A stretch of DNA of 14,883 nucleotides from an uncultured Clostridium sp. (GTDB taxonomy: Bacteria; Bacillota; Clostridia; Lachnospirales; Lachnospiraceae), in assembly GCA_937902905.1 (NCBI GenBank), contig CALELW010000272.1, forward strand, positions 1 to 14,883, read 5' to 3'. Positions 1 through 7,593 of this stretch are shown one piece after another. Both the position numbers and the translations under genes were made by a program. A model generated the notes under the pieces. That model was not told the origin of the DNA and ran no database searches. It was given only the letters and a program-made list of their open reading frames with translations. The first letter of the stretch is position 1. Each line of letters starts with the position of its first letter.

Positions 1-167
1 GTTAAGCTTAACAGTTTTGCATTTTAATAGAACCTGTCCCCGCCACCAGTGTTGGAAATCAAAGAAAAGAAATCCGTGCTGCCTAAGTAGTTAATCCAAG
101 GCAGTGGTGTTTTGGGGGTTGTAATCACATATTCACGATTGGCGTCATCAAATTTTCCGAATTTCAT
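1..167 (-). pseudogene. Cellobiose phosphorylase (GH94) N-terminus, interrupted by an in-frame stop and cut by the window edge
   Basis: Reading leftward from an ATG at 167-165, preceded by GGAGGT at 176-171, gives a 47-residue frame starting MKFGKFDDANREYVITTP and containing PLPWINYLG and FFSLISNTGGG. From memory of the family, this is the conserved opening of GH94 cellobiose phosphorylases, which phosphorolyse cellobiose to glucose-1-phosphate and glucose in the cytoplasm. The frame meets TAA at 26-24, just after FY, where the family normally continues with K/R-D-A-K-L-x-R. Beyond the stop the same frame still reads NAKLLSLT, so homology continues through it. This is therefore a disrupted gene rather than a small protein. 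GH94 enzymes are normally about 800 residues, so the rest lies outside the window. It is divergent from the LacI gene and probably belongs to the same sugar locus. No convincing promoter was seen; TATTAT at 208-203 is a weak -10 candidate. Confidence 0.75.
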
Positions 168-221
168 AGAACCTCCATTCTGATGCTTTGCAGAGCATCC
201 TTATAATAGTATTAGCATAGC

Positions 222-391
222 GTCCCCTGACGGAGTGCTCCGCTGCTTGCGCAGCTTACGCACTCCTGAAAATATTCGGAATCCGCAGATTTGTTACACA
301 AATCGCTTCTTCCTCATATTTTGCGGTCATCAAGGTCAACATTTTCTTCGTGCGAGCACGAAAAATCGTTGACTTTGATGACCTGGGGGAC
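222..391. repeat. Structured non-coding segment with three hairpins, MITE-like or REP-like
   Basis: The 384 bases between the GH94 start (167) and the LacI gene hold no credible gene but strong secondary structure. GGAGTGC (232-238) pairs with GCACTCC (260-266) around an inner GCTGC/GCAGC. GATTTG (about 287-292) pairs with CAAATC (298-303). A 59-nt hairpin has 16-base arms at 325-340 and 368-383, differing by one G.T wobble, and encloses a perfect TTCGTGC/GCACGAA stem. The whole segment is bounded by GTCCCC (222-227) and GGGGAC (386-391), which are inverted. No T-tract follows, so it is not a simple terminator. It could be a non-autonomous mobile element, a palindromic repeat family or a structured RNA; the sequence alone does not decide. 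Confidence 0.5.
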
Positions 392-411
392 TTACGAAAA
401 CGATTTCGTGA
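392..411. promoter_or_regulatory. LacI-type operator O1
   Basis: TTACGAAAACGATTTCGTGA is an imperfect palindrome around a central CG, with 8 of 10 positions complementary, the usual form for LacI-family operators. With the three bases before it, it shares the 17-base string GACTTACGAAAACGATT with the second site at 521-537. It lies between the divergent GH94 and LacI genes, so it may control the leftward gene or act with O2 through looping. A CcpA (cre) site is an alternative reading. Confidence 0.6.
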
Positions 412-490
412 TATTTTCATTATATAGGAAGTGGAAAGGAAATGCAAGTAAGATATTTGTGCAATTCCAACAAAAAAATCAAAATTAGTA

Positions 491-519
491 TTGACTCTTT
501 GTGAAAAGTGTGGTACAGT
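491..519 (+). promoter_or_regulatory. Sigma-A promoter of the LacI-family regulator gene
   Basis: TTGACT (491-496) is followed after exactly 17 bases by TACAGT (514-519), a good housekeeping promoter. The predicted start of transcription falls inside the operator at 524-543, which suggests autorepression. No other good promoter was found ahead of the transporter genes, so this one may also feed them. Confidence 0.7.
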
Positions 520-523
520 AGAC

Positions 524-543
524 TTACGAAAACGATTACGGAA
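524..543. promoter_or_regulatory. LacI-type operator O2, over the transcription start
   Basis: TTACGAAAACGATTACGGAA has 7 of 10 complementary positions around a central CG and is the second copy of the operator at 392-411, 132 bases downstream of it. It begins 4 bases after the -10 box, so a bound repressor would block initiation. Confidence 0.65.
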
Positions 544-557
544 AACGAGGAATGCTC

Positions 558-1568
558 ATGGTATCAATGAAAGACATCTCAGAAACATGTGGTGTGTCGA
601 TTGCGACAGTAAGCAAAGCATTGAATGGACGCACTGATATAAGTACCTCGACAAAAGAACGGGTGCTTGAGGTGGCTAAGAAGATGGGCTATGTACCAAA
701 CTCATCCGCTCGTGCACTAAAGACAAACCGTACCTATAACATTGGAGTGTTATTTGCGGATGAAGCACGAAGTGGTTTGACCCATTCCTATTTTTCACCA
801 GTGCTTGACAGCTTCCGACAGGGAGTGGAAGAAAAGGGATATGATATAACCTTTTTAGGAAGGCATATGGGAAAGAGTGAATTGTCCTATAGTGAACACA
901 GCAAATATCGCGGAGTCGATGGTGTGATTGTTGCTTGTGTGGATTTTGAAGCAGAAGAAGTAAAAGAATTGCTTCAAAGTGGTATACCGGTTGTGACAAT
1001 CGATTATATATTTAATGACAAGGCATGTGTTATGTCGGACAACATTAGAGGGATGGAACAGTTGGTTTCTTACATTATACAATGTGGACATAAGAAAATT
1101 GCTTATATCCACGGCGCGGATTCTTTTGTTACAAGAAGCCGTATCGGAAGTTTTTTACGGACGATGAAAAAGTATGGGATAGAAACCGAAGATAGATATA
1201 TTCGGGAAGGTATTTACCACGCACCGGATGTATCGGCAAAAATTACTCACGAATTATTATCATTGGAAGATAGACCTACTTGTATTATTTATCCGGATGA
1301 TTTTTCCTGTATCGGAGGTATTAATGTGATTCGAAGCAAAGGACTTTCGATTCCTGACGATATCTCAGTAGCCGGTTATGACGGACAGAGAATTGCCCGC
1401 GTGATTGAGCCGAAGATAACGACTTACCGGCAGAATACAGAACAAATCGGAAGAGTCGCAGCAGCAAAGTTAGTAGAGCTGATTGAACAGCCGGAACTGG
1501 CACTTGTTGAAAGACTTGATGTACAAGGAGAATTAATACGAGGATGTTCGGTTCTTTCGATGAAATAA
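558..1568 (+). CDS. LacI-family transcriptional repressor of the sugar-uptake locus
   Basis: The N-terminus MVSMKDISETCGVSIATVSKALNG is a LacI-type helix-turn-helix with the hallmark VSxATVSKALNG, followed by the GYVPNxxARALKTxRTxxIGVLF hinge. The rest is a periplasmic-binding-protein-like effector domain, with RGVDGVIVACVDF, CIIYPDD and ISVAGYDG marking the usual strands. About 336 residues is the normal family length. An in-frame ATG lies upstream at 552, but GAGG at 547-550 leaves only one base before it and seven before 558, so 558 is preferred. The protein should bind the two operators at 392-411 and 524-543 and be released by a sugar. Neighbouring transporter genes and the GH94 start make a cellobiose-type inducer likely, but the ligand is inferred. 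Confidence 0.9.
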   Translation: MVSMKDISETCGVSIATVSKALNGRTDISTSTKERVLEVAKKMGYVPNSSARALKTNRTYNIGVLFADEARSGLTHSYFSPVLDSFRQGVEEKGYDITFLGRHMGKSELSYSEHSKYRGVDGVIVACVDFEAEEVKELLQSGIPVVTIDYIFNDKACVMSDNIRGMEQLVSYIIQCGHKKIAYIHGADSFVTRSRIGSFLRTMKKYGIETEDRYIREGIYHAPDVSAKITHELLSLEDRPTCIIYPDDFSCIGGINVIRSKGLSIPDDISVAGYDGQRIARVIEPKITTYRQNTEQIGRVAAAKLVELIEQPELALVERLDVQGELIRGCSVLSMK

Positions 1569-1573
1569 TAAAA

Positions 1574-1630
1574 GTTATTCCTTAAAGGAATGACACGAAA
1601 CTGTTCACAACTTTCATGAAGAAATTTGTG
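1574..1630 (+). other. Two intercistronic stem-loops between regulator and binding protein
   Basis: GTTATTCC (1574-1581) pairs with GGAATGAC (1587-1594) with one G.T wobble. CACAACTTTC (1606-1615, c at 1606) can pair with GAAATTTGTG (1621-1630) with one mismatch. Neither is followed by a T-tract, so they look more like mRNA-processing or stability elements than terminators. No good promoter was seen in this 102-base gap, which favours readthrough from the regulator into the transporter genes. Confidence 0.4.
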
Positions 1631-1670
1631 GAAGAATTAAAAAATCATTATTTTAGGAGGGTATTGATTT

Positions 1671-3071
1671 ATGAGGAAAAAATGGTTAGCGCTGGCATTG
1701 TCTATGGCTATGGTAGTTGGTTCAATTACCGGATGTGGCGGAAGTGACAGCAACAAGGATGCAAGCAATTCATCAAACAGCAACGATTCAGCTAAAGTTG
1801 AAACAATAGCTGATGGTGGCGGAAAAGTTCTTAACATTTATGTTTGGAACACAGAGTTCAAAGAGCGTTTTGAAAAGTATTATCCGGATTACAACAAAGA
1901 TACACAGAGTATCGGCGATGTAAAAGTTAAATTCGTGACAAACACAAACGAAGGTGGTGTTTATCAGAAAAAACTGGATGCTGCTTTGAAAAAACAGGAC
2001 AGCGCAAGTGCAGATGACAAAATTGATATGTTCCTCTGCGAGATGGATTATGTAAACAAGTACACAAATACAGACATGGCTCTGGATGTTAAATCACTCG
2101 GACTTACCGATGATGATTTGAGCCAGATGTATGATTACACAAAACAGGCTGCTACAAAGAGTGATGGTACTCTTCGTGCTGTTTCATGGCAGGGCTGTCC
2201 TGGTGGATTTGTTTATCGTCGTTCTATCGCAAAAAAAGTATTTGGAACAGATGATATCGAAAAGATTCAGGAGCAGGTATCTGACTGGGATAAGTTCGCA
2301 GCAGCAGCTGAGACTTTGAAGAGCAAAGGATACAAGATGCTTTCCGGTTATGATGATGCACTTCGTGTATACTCAAACAATGTAAGCCAGAAATGTGTAA
2401 ATGATGAAGGTGTTATCCAGATTGACCCATCTATCGAGAAATGGATTGACACAACAAAAGAGTACACTGACAAAGGTTACAACAACGGAACAAGCCTTTG
2501 GGCTGAAGAGTGGACTGCTGACATGGGCAAAGACAGTAAAGTATTTGGTTACTTCATGCCTGCATGGGGCATTAACTTCTCCATGGCAGAAGGCTCTGGC
2601 GCTAAGAAAAACGATGACGGTTCCTTTACACCGGGCGGAAGCTACGGTGACTGGGCTGTAGTAACCGGACCACAGTCATTCAACTGGGGCGGTTCCTTCA
2701 TCTGTGGAGCAACTGGAACAGATAATGCAAAATTGGTTGCAGACATCATGAAGAAACTCTGCTGTGACAAAGACATCATGTTCAACATCAGCAAAGATAC
2801 TTCAGACTTCGTAAACAACAAAGCAGCAAACAAAAAGCTTGAAGAGGAAAATGTAACATCTGACTTCCTTGGTGGACAGTCTCTTGTAAAAGCTTTGAGT
2901 GCAGCAGCAGACAACATCAATTGCAGCAATGTATCTCCTTATGACCAGATGTACATCGAGAGCTTGATGGCTAAGATGAAAGATTACTATCAGGGCAAAG
3001 TAAGCAAAGAGAAAGCAATTGACAACTTCAAGAACGAAGTAATCAAGAGTTATCCGGATTTGAAAAAATAA
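1671..3071 (+). CDS. ABC sugar transporter substrate-binding lipoprotein (CUT1, family 1)
   Basis: The first 22 residues form a lipoprotein signal: basic MRKK, a hydrophobic stretch, then the lipobox ITGC with the lipid-attachment cysteine at residue 22. A Ser/Asn/Asp-rich linker (about 23-45) leads to a mature domain opening with LNIYVWNTEFKERFEKYYP, typical of family 1 solute-binding proteins for oligosaccharides. At 466 residues it has the usual length. The ribosome site AGGAGGG at 1655-1661 is nine bases from the ATG. It should capture a sugar on the outer face of the membrane and deliver it to the two permeases downstream. The many Trp and Tyr residues fit a sugar-stacking cleft. Cello-oligosaccharide specificity is inferred from the adjacent GH94 start and is not proven by the sequence. 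Confidence 0.92.
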   Translation: MRKKWLALALSMAMVVGSITGCGGSDSNKDASNSSNSNDSAKVETIADGGGKVLNIYVWNTEFKERFEKYYPDYNKDTQSIGDVKVKFVTNTNEGGVYQKKLDAALKKQDSASADDKIDMFLCEMDYVNKYTNTDMALDVKSLGLTDDDLSQMYDYTKQAATKSDGTLRAVSWQGCPGGFVYRRSIAKKVFGTDDIEKIQEQVSDWDKFAAAAETLKSKGYKMLSGYDDALRVYSNNVSQKCVNDEGVIQIDPSIEKWIDTTKEYTDKGYNNGTSLWAEEWTADMGKDSKVFGYFMPAWGINFSMAEGSGAKKNDDGSFTPGGSYGDWAVVTGPQSFNWGGSFICGATGTDNAKLVADIMKKLCCDKDIMFNISKDTSDFVNNKAANKKLEEENVTSDFLGGQSLVKALSAAADNINCSNVSPYDQMYIESLMAKMKDYYQGKVSKEKAIDNFKNEVIKSYPDLKK

Positions 3072-3102
3072 TGGGTAACAGCTTAGAAACGAATTAGTTT
3101 TC

Positions 3103-3136
3103 TGGCGGGACGGGGTGCCCCTGTCCCGCCATTTTT
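3103..3136 (+). terminator. GC-rich intrinsic terminator or attenuator between binding protein and permeases
   Basis: TGGCGGGAC (3103-3111) pairs perfectly with GTCCCGCCA (3123-3131), with further GGG/CCC pairing inside, followed by TTTTT (3132-3136). Lying within the operon, it probably ends most transcripts after the binding-protein gene while letting some through, giving excess binding protein over permeases. It may also protect the upstream mRNA 3' end. Confidence 0.85.
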
Positions 3137-3158
3137 ATCAAAAGGTAAGGGGGATTTT

Positions 3159-4136
3159 ATGGCTGGAAAGAAAGATGTGACGGCGTATAAACGTCCGCAC
3201 AAATTAAAGTATGGCAAATGGGGCCTGATTTTTATCCTTCCGTTTTTCATTTGCTATGGTGTATTTCAGTTATATCCGTTGATTGCAACGTTTTATCGAA
3301 GCTTTTTTCATGACAAAACGGATATTTTCCTAAATAGTGTATTTGAGTTTGCCGGTTTTGAAAATTATATCGACCTTTTTACCAAATATGATATTGTAAA
3401 ATATTTTGGTAATACGATGTTATTGTGGCTGCTTGGATTTATTCCGCAGATTATTGTATCATTGCTTTTTGCATCTTGGTTTACTGACATTCGATTAAAA
3501 TTGAAAGGTACTGGTGCGGTTAAGGTTATTTTGTATTTACCGAATATGCTGATGGCCTCATCCATAGCAGTATTGTTTGGTAAACTGTTTGCAGTAACCG
3601 GACCAATCAATCATATATTTGGAACGTCCATTCACTTTTTGGAAAATGAGTGGGGCATTCGTTTAATCATTGCCTTTATTAACTTCCTGATGTGGACGGG
3701 TAATACGACCATCCTTCTGATGGCAGGTATTATGGGAATTGACCCAGCTCTTTATGAAGCATCTGCAATTGATGGTGCGAGTGCGAAACAGCAGTTTCGA
3801 CGGATTACTATGCCGATGCTGAAACCGATTATGCTGTATGTTATGATTACTTCTATGATTGGTGGTTTGCAGTTGTTCGATATTCCGAACTTGATTGTAA
3901 ACCGTGGTGGTACGAATGGTGTAGCATCAACGGTTGTTATGGATATCAGTACGAGAATCAACTCGTCACAGGGTGACATGGGTGTCGCCGGTGCTGAATC
4001 CGTTGTATTGTTCTTGGCTGCCGGTCTGATTGGAATCTTTATGTTCCGTATCATGCAAAGTGATGAGGATAAGGAAATAAAGGCTCGTAAAAAAGCAGAA
4101 CGAAAAGCCAGAAAACAGGCAAAGGGGGTGCAGTAA
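3159..4136 (+). CDS. ABC sugar transporter permease, MalF-like (CUT1)
   Basis: A 325-residue multi-span membrane protein. After a basic cytoplasmic N-terminus, the first hydrophobic segment lies at about residues 20-48 (GLIFILPFFICYGVFQLYP), with further segments through to about 300. The cytoplasmic EAA loop that docks on the ATPase is clear at about 200-222 (EASAIDGASAKQQFRRI, then MPML). The C-terminus is a strongly basic tail rich in KARKKAERKARK. AAGGGGG precedes the ATG by five bases. It pairs with the following gene to form the transmembrane channel for the sugar delivered by the upstream lipoprotein. The TAA stop directly abuts the next ATG, which implies translational coupling. Confidence 0.92.
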   Translation: MAGKKDVTAYKRPHKLKYGKWGLIFILPFFICYGVFQLYPLIATFYRSFFHDKTDIFLNSVFEFAGFENYIDLFTKYDIVKYFGNTMLLWLLGFIPQIIVSLLFASWFTDIRLKLKGTGAVKVILYLPNMLMASSIAVLFGKLFAVTGPINHIFGTSIHFLENEWGIRLIIAFINFLMWTGNTTILLMAGIMGIDPALYEASAIDGASAKQQFRRITMPMLKPIMLYVMITSMIGGLQLFDIPNLIVNRGGTNGVASTVVMDISTRINSSQGDMGVAGAESVVLFLAAGLIGIFMFRIMQSDEDKEIKARKKAERKARKQAKGVQ

Positions 4137-5015
4137 ATGGCAAAATATGCAAATTTGTCAGCGGATGAAATCCGCGGTCACCGTATGCTTGTCTTTCGTC
4201 GAACAGTTGCCTATATTGTTTTGATATTGGTATGTATTATCTGTATCTTTCCGTTTGTCATGCTTTTGGTGAATACAACAAAAGATACAACGACATTAAA
4301 AACGACATTCAGTCTGCTTCCGGGCGGTGATTTTGTCAGAAACTTTACGAATGCAATTAATGAGACAAAAGTTTCCGTGCTGCATTCGATGTTTAATTCA
4401 TTAATTGTAGCAGTGGTTTCATGTGTCACCAGTGTATACATTGCGACACTTACTGCTTACGGATTGTATGCATACAATTTCCGCTTGAAAAAGGCAGCGT
4501 TTGTGTTCATCATGGTAATCCTTATGGTGCCGACACAGGTTTCTGCACTTGGTTTTGTGGAAATGATGGATGCATGGGGAATTAAAGATTCATTCATTCC
4601 TTTGATTTTCCCTACTTTGGCATCTCCGGCGGTATTCTTCTTTATCAAACAGTATATGGAGAGTTCACTGCCGCTTGAAATTGTGGAAGCCGGTCGAATT
4701 GACGGTGGACATGAATTTTACATTTTCAACTTTGTCGTTATGCCGATTTTGAAACCGGCATTGGCAGTACAGTTGATTTTCCAGTTTGTTGCTTCTTGGA
4801 ACAACTACTTCCTGCCACAGTTGTTGATGGATAACAGCAGTGAAAATGCTACACTTCCATTGGTTGTGGCAAGTTTGCAGGCAGAAGCCTACTTGACGGA
4901 TTTGGGCGAAATTTATATGATACTTGGTTTCGCAATTATCCCGTTGATTGTTGTATACTTGTGTCTGTCAAAATTTATTATTCGTGGTGTTGCCCTCGGC
5001 TCTGTAAAGGGTTGA
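4137..5015 (+). CDS. ABC sugar transporter permease, MalG-like (CUT1)
   Basis: A 292-residue membrane protein of normal MalG-family length. The first membrane segment is at about residues 22-45 (TVAYIVLILVCIICIFPFV), with others spaced through the sequence. The EAA loop begins at about residue 184 (EAGRIDGGHEFYIFNFVVMP), and WNNYFLPQLL is the usual family signature after it. The C-terminus ends with FIIRGVALGSVKG, close to the common FxxGLTxGAVKG ending. It starts at the base after the upstream stop, with its ribosome site (AAAGGGGGTG) inside the previous gene. No ATP-binding subunit follows before the terminator, so the pair presumably uses a shared MsmK-type ATPase encoded elsewhere, as is common for CUT1 systems in Firmicutes. 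Confidence 0.92.
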   Translation: MAKYANLSADEIRGHRMLVFRRTVAYIVLILVCIICIFPFVMLLVNTTKDTTTLKTTFSLLPGGDFVRNFTNAINETKVSVLHSMFNSLIVAVVSCVTSVYIATLTAYGLYAYNFRLKKAAFVFIMVILMVPTQVSALGFVEMMDAWGIKDSFIPLIFPTLASPAVFFFIKQYMESSLPLEIVEAGRIDGGHEFYIFNFVVMPILKPALAVQLIFQFVASWNNYFLPQLLMDNSSENATLPLVVASLQAEAYLTDLGEIYMILGFAIIPLIVVYLCLSKFIIRGVALGSVKG

Positions 5016-5060
5016 TGACAATCAGAAAACAAAAAGTGCTTGCGTAAAAAATAAAAACAG

Positions 5061-5116
5061 AATCGGTGTGATGCAGAATTATTGTATGAGTTCTCTGTAT
5101 CACGCCGATTTTATTT
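5061..5116 (+). terminator. Intrinsic terminator of the sugar-uptake operon
   Basis: AATCGGTGTGAT (5061-5072) pairs with ATCACGCCGATT (5099-5110) with one G.T wobble. The loop can close further through GCAGA/TCTGT, and TTTTATTT (5109-5116) follows. It separates the transporter operon from the hydrogenase operon. Confidence 0.75.
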
Positions 5117-5127
5117 CGATAAAAAAC

Positions 5128-5156
5128 TTTACTATTTTGTTAAAAAATGATAAAAT
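5128..5156 (+). promoter_or_regulatory. hydC: Sigma-A promoter of the hydCBA operon
   Basis: TTTACT (5128-5133), a 17-base spacer and TAAAAT (5151-5156) form a plausible housekeeping promoter in an AT-rich stretch about 70 bases before the GTG start of hydC. No clear operator was seen. A redox regulator such as Rex would be a reasonable expectation for this operon, but no good site for one was recognised. Confidence 0.55.
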
Positions 5157-5226
5157 TTATCAGTAGGTATATGTTATTGGGAAATGAGAATACCAACAAT
5201 ATTTTTAAGTCGAAAGGAGAAGGACT

Positions 5227-5712
5227 GTGAACGAACAGCAGCAACAAAAACTGGATGAAATTCTGACAAAACATGAGTATAAAAGTAATCTTGTGATTGC
5301 AATTATGCAGGACGTTCAGAAAGAGTATCACTATCTTCCGGAAGAGGCATTATGCTATATTGCTAAAGAGTTGAAGATGAGTGAGGCGAAGATTTATGGG
5401 GTAGCAACATTTTATGAGAACTTTTCTTTGGAACCAAAGGGCAAATTTGTCATTAAAATATGTGATGGTACAGCATGCCATGTACGAAAATCGGTGCCGA
5501 TTCTGGAAGAGTTTCGTAAAACGCTTGGGGTTACACAAGAGAAGCCAACTTCTGATGATATGCTTTTTACCGTTGAAACGGTATCTTGTCTGGGAGCCTG
5601 TGGTCTGGCACCGGTATGTACGGTAAATGACCATGTGCATCCATCCATGACACCCGAAAAGGCGCGGGAACTTATTAAGCAGTTAAAGGAGGAGGCAGCG
5701 AATGAAAATTAA
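5227..5712 (+). CDS. hydC: HydC: NuoE-like [2Fe-2S] subunit of bifurcating [FeFe] hydrogenase
   Basis: A 161-residue thioredoxin-fold [2Fe-2S] protein of the NuoE/24-kDa family. An N-terminal helical part (about 1-70, with EEALCYIAKELKMS and YGVATFYENFS) leads to the cluster-binding fold. The four cluster ligands are visible as C79 and C84 (CDGTAC) and C121 and C125 (CLGAC). It should pass electrons between the flavin subunit HydB and the hydrogenase. Translation appears to start at GTG, since AGGAGA (5215-5220) lies six bases ahead and no ATG is suitably placed. Its end overlaps the hydB start by 11 bases, indicating coupling. NuoE of complex I is excluded by the [FeFe]-hydrogenase motifs of the third gene. 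Confidence 0.93.
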   Translation: MNEQQQQKLDEILTKHEYKSNLVIAIMQDVQKEYHYLPEEALCYIAKELKMSEAKIYGVATFYENFSLEPKGKFVIKICDGTACHVRKSVPILEEFRKTLGVTQEKPTSDDMLFTVETVSCLGACGLAPVCTVNDHVHPSMTPEKARELIKQLKEEAANEN

Positions 5713-7591
5713 GAATCGTGAGGAACTGATTGCGAAACAGGAGGAATATCGTGCTTCCTTAAACAGTCAGAGAAAACAAATCCTGATTTGCGCCGGAACC
5801 GGCTGCGTAGCCGGAGGCTCATTAGAGATTTATGCAAAAATGAAAGACATCATTGAGAGCAAAGGATTAAAATGTGCTCTTGTTCTGGAAAAGGATCCGC
5901 ATGGAGACAGCATTGGATTAAAAAAGAGCGGCTGCCACGGTTTTTGTGAGATGGGACCGCTTCTTCGTATCGAGCCGATGGGATGGCTGTACATAAAAGT
6001 GAGTCTGGATGACTGCGAAGAAATTATCGAAAAATCCATTATAGGAGACGAAGTTATTGACCGTCTGGTGTACAAAGACCAGGAGGGAAATCCATATGTA
6101 AAACAGGAGGATATTCCGTTTTATAAGCAGCAGACTCGTATTGCCCTTGAGTACTGTGGACATATTAATGCGGAAAGTATTGCTGAGTATCTGGCTCTTG
6201 GCGGCTATAGTGCAGTGGCAAAAGCTTTATTTGATATGACGCCGCAGGGTATTGTCGATGAGATTACGGAGTCCTGTCTGCGTGGCCGTGGAGGCGGTGG
6301 ATTCCCTGCAGGAAGAAAATGGCAGCAGGTGTTAGATCAGAAGGAAGAAGAAAAATATATTGTTTGTAATGGTGACGAGGGTGACCCGGGTGCGTTTATG
6401 GATCGTTCCATGATGGAAGGTGAGCCACATCGTGTGATTGAAGGTATGCTGATTGCTGCGATTGCGACGGGTGCGCATCACGGCTACATTTATGTGCGTG
6501 CGGAGTATCCGCTTGCCGTTGAGAGACTTCAGACAGCTATTGACAAGGCAATGGACCGCGGGCTGTTAGGAAAAGATATTTTGGGCTCCGGTTTTGACTT
6601 TGATTTACATATCAGCCAGGGAGCCGGTGCATTTGTCTGTGGTGAGGGAAGTGCACTGACAACATCAATTGAAGGAAATCGCGGTATGCCGCGCGTGAAG
6701 CCACCGAGAACCGTAGAACATGGTTTGTTTGACAAGCCGACGGTTTTAAATAACGTAGAAACATTTTGTAATGTACCGCCGATTTTGTTAAATGGTGCCA
6801 AATGGTATCAGGGCTATGGACCGGCAAACAACCATGGTACGAAAGCATTTGCTCTTACCGGAAATGTACAGAATACCGGTTTGATTGAGGTGCCAATGGG
6901 AACGACGCTGCGTGAAGTTATTTTTGATATTGGCGGCGGTGTCAAAGGTGGTGCATTTAAAGCGGTTCAGATTGGCGGACCATCCGGTGGATGTCTGTGT
7001 ATCAGTGCGACAGAAGATCATCTGGATATGAAACTGGATTTTGATTCGCTGAAAAAAGTAGGTGCCATGATTGGTTCCGGCGGTCTTGTTGTTATGAATG
7101 ATAAGAGCTGTATGGTTGAAGTGGCACGTTTCTTTATGAATTTTACCCAGAATGAATCTTGTGGTAAATGTGTGCCGTGCCGTGAGGGAACAAAACGTAT
7201 GCTTGAACTGCTTACGGATATTACTGAGGGACGCGGAACGATGGAGCATATAGAGTTATTGGAAACATTGGCAGAGACCGTTTCGGCAACGGCACTTTGT
7301 GGTCTTGGTAAAACAGCCGCTTCACCGGTTGTATCGACGCTTAAGTATTTCCGTGACGAATACATTGCTCATGTAGTGGATAAAAAATGTCCGGCAGGCC
7401 AGTGTAAAGCATTGACAAGCCTTCAGATTGACCCTGAAATTTGTAAGGGCTGTACCAAATGTGCGAGAATGTGTCCGGTAGGTGCAATTTCCGGAAACGT
7501 AAAAGAGCCGCATGTCATTGATACGACAAAATGTATTAAATGTGGCGCATGTAAAGATGGATGTAACTTTGGTGCAGTGAAGGAGGTGTAA
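5702..7591 (+). CDS. hydB: HydB: NuoF-like flavin and NAD(H)-binding subunit of bifurcating [FeFe] hydrogenase
   Basis: A 629-residue iron-sulfur flavoprotein with the full domain set of HydB. First comes an N-terminal [2Fe-2S] thioredoxin-like domain (C30, C35, C78, C82). The NuoF core follows, with the glycine-rich GRGGGGFPAGRKW at about 195-207, CNGDEGDPGAFMDR at 222-235 for FMN and NADH binding, and an SLBB-type region at about 385-440. A [4Fe-4S] site has C487, C490, C493 and C533. The C-terminal two-cluster ferredoxin has C581/584/587/591 and C611/614/617/621. C563 and C568 (CPAGQC) may be further ligands. It oxidises or reduces NAD(H) and is the site of flavin-linked electron splitting in HydABC enzymes. 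AGGAGG precedes the ATG. No defects were seen. Confidence 0.95.
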   Translation: MKIKNREELIAKQEEYRASLNSQRKQILICAGTGCVAGGSLEIYAKMKDIIESKGLKCALVLEKDPHGDSIGLKKSGCHGFCEMGPLLRIEPMGWLYIKVSLDDCEEIIEKSIIGDEVIDRLVYKDQEGNPYVKQEDIPFYKQQTRIALEYCGHINAESIAEYLALGGYSAVAKALFDMTPQGIVDEITESCLRGRGGGGFPAGRKWQQVLDQKEEEKYIVCNGDEGDPGAFMDRSMMEGEPHRVIEGMLIAAIATGAHHGYIYVRAEYPLAVERLQTAIDKAMDRGLLGKDILGSGFDFDLHISQGAGAFVCGEGSALTTSIEGNRGMPRVKPPRTVEHGLFDKPTVLNNVETFCNVPPILLNGAKWYQGYGPANNHGTKAFALTGNVQNTGLIEVPMGTTLREVIFDIGGGVKGGAFKAVQIGGPSGGCLCISATEDHLDMKLDFDSLKKVGAMIGSGGLVVMNDKSCMVEVARFFMNFTQNESCGKCVPCREGTKRMLELLTDITEGRGTMEHIELLETLAETVSATALCGLGKTAASPVVSTLKYFRDEYIAHVVDKKCPAGQCKALTSLQIDPEICKGCTKCARMCPVGAISGNVKEPHVIDTTKCIKCGACKDGCNFGAVKEV

Positions 7592-7593
7592 CA

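Noticed and set aside
325..383. Long hairpin as a rho-independent terminator
   Set aside because: No T-run follows on either strand, the arms are not GC-rich at the base, and no gene ends next to it.
256..488. Short open frames on both strands in the intergenic region
   Set aside because: They span the hairpins and operator, have no ribosome sites and resemble no family; they are by-products of the structured segment.
6788..7249. Long minus-strand open frames opposite hydB (and similar ones opposite hydA)
   Set aside because: They lie opposite well-conserved coding sequence, have no ribosome sites and give low-complexity His/Thr/Phe-rich products typical of antisense shadows.
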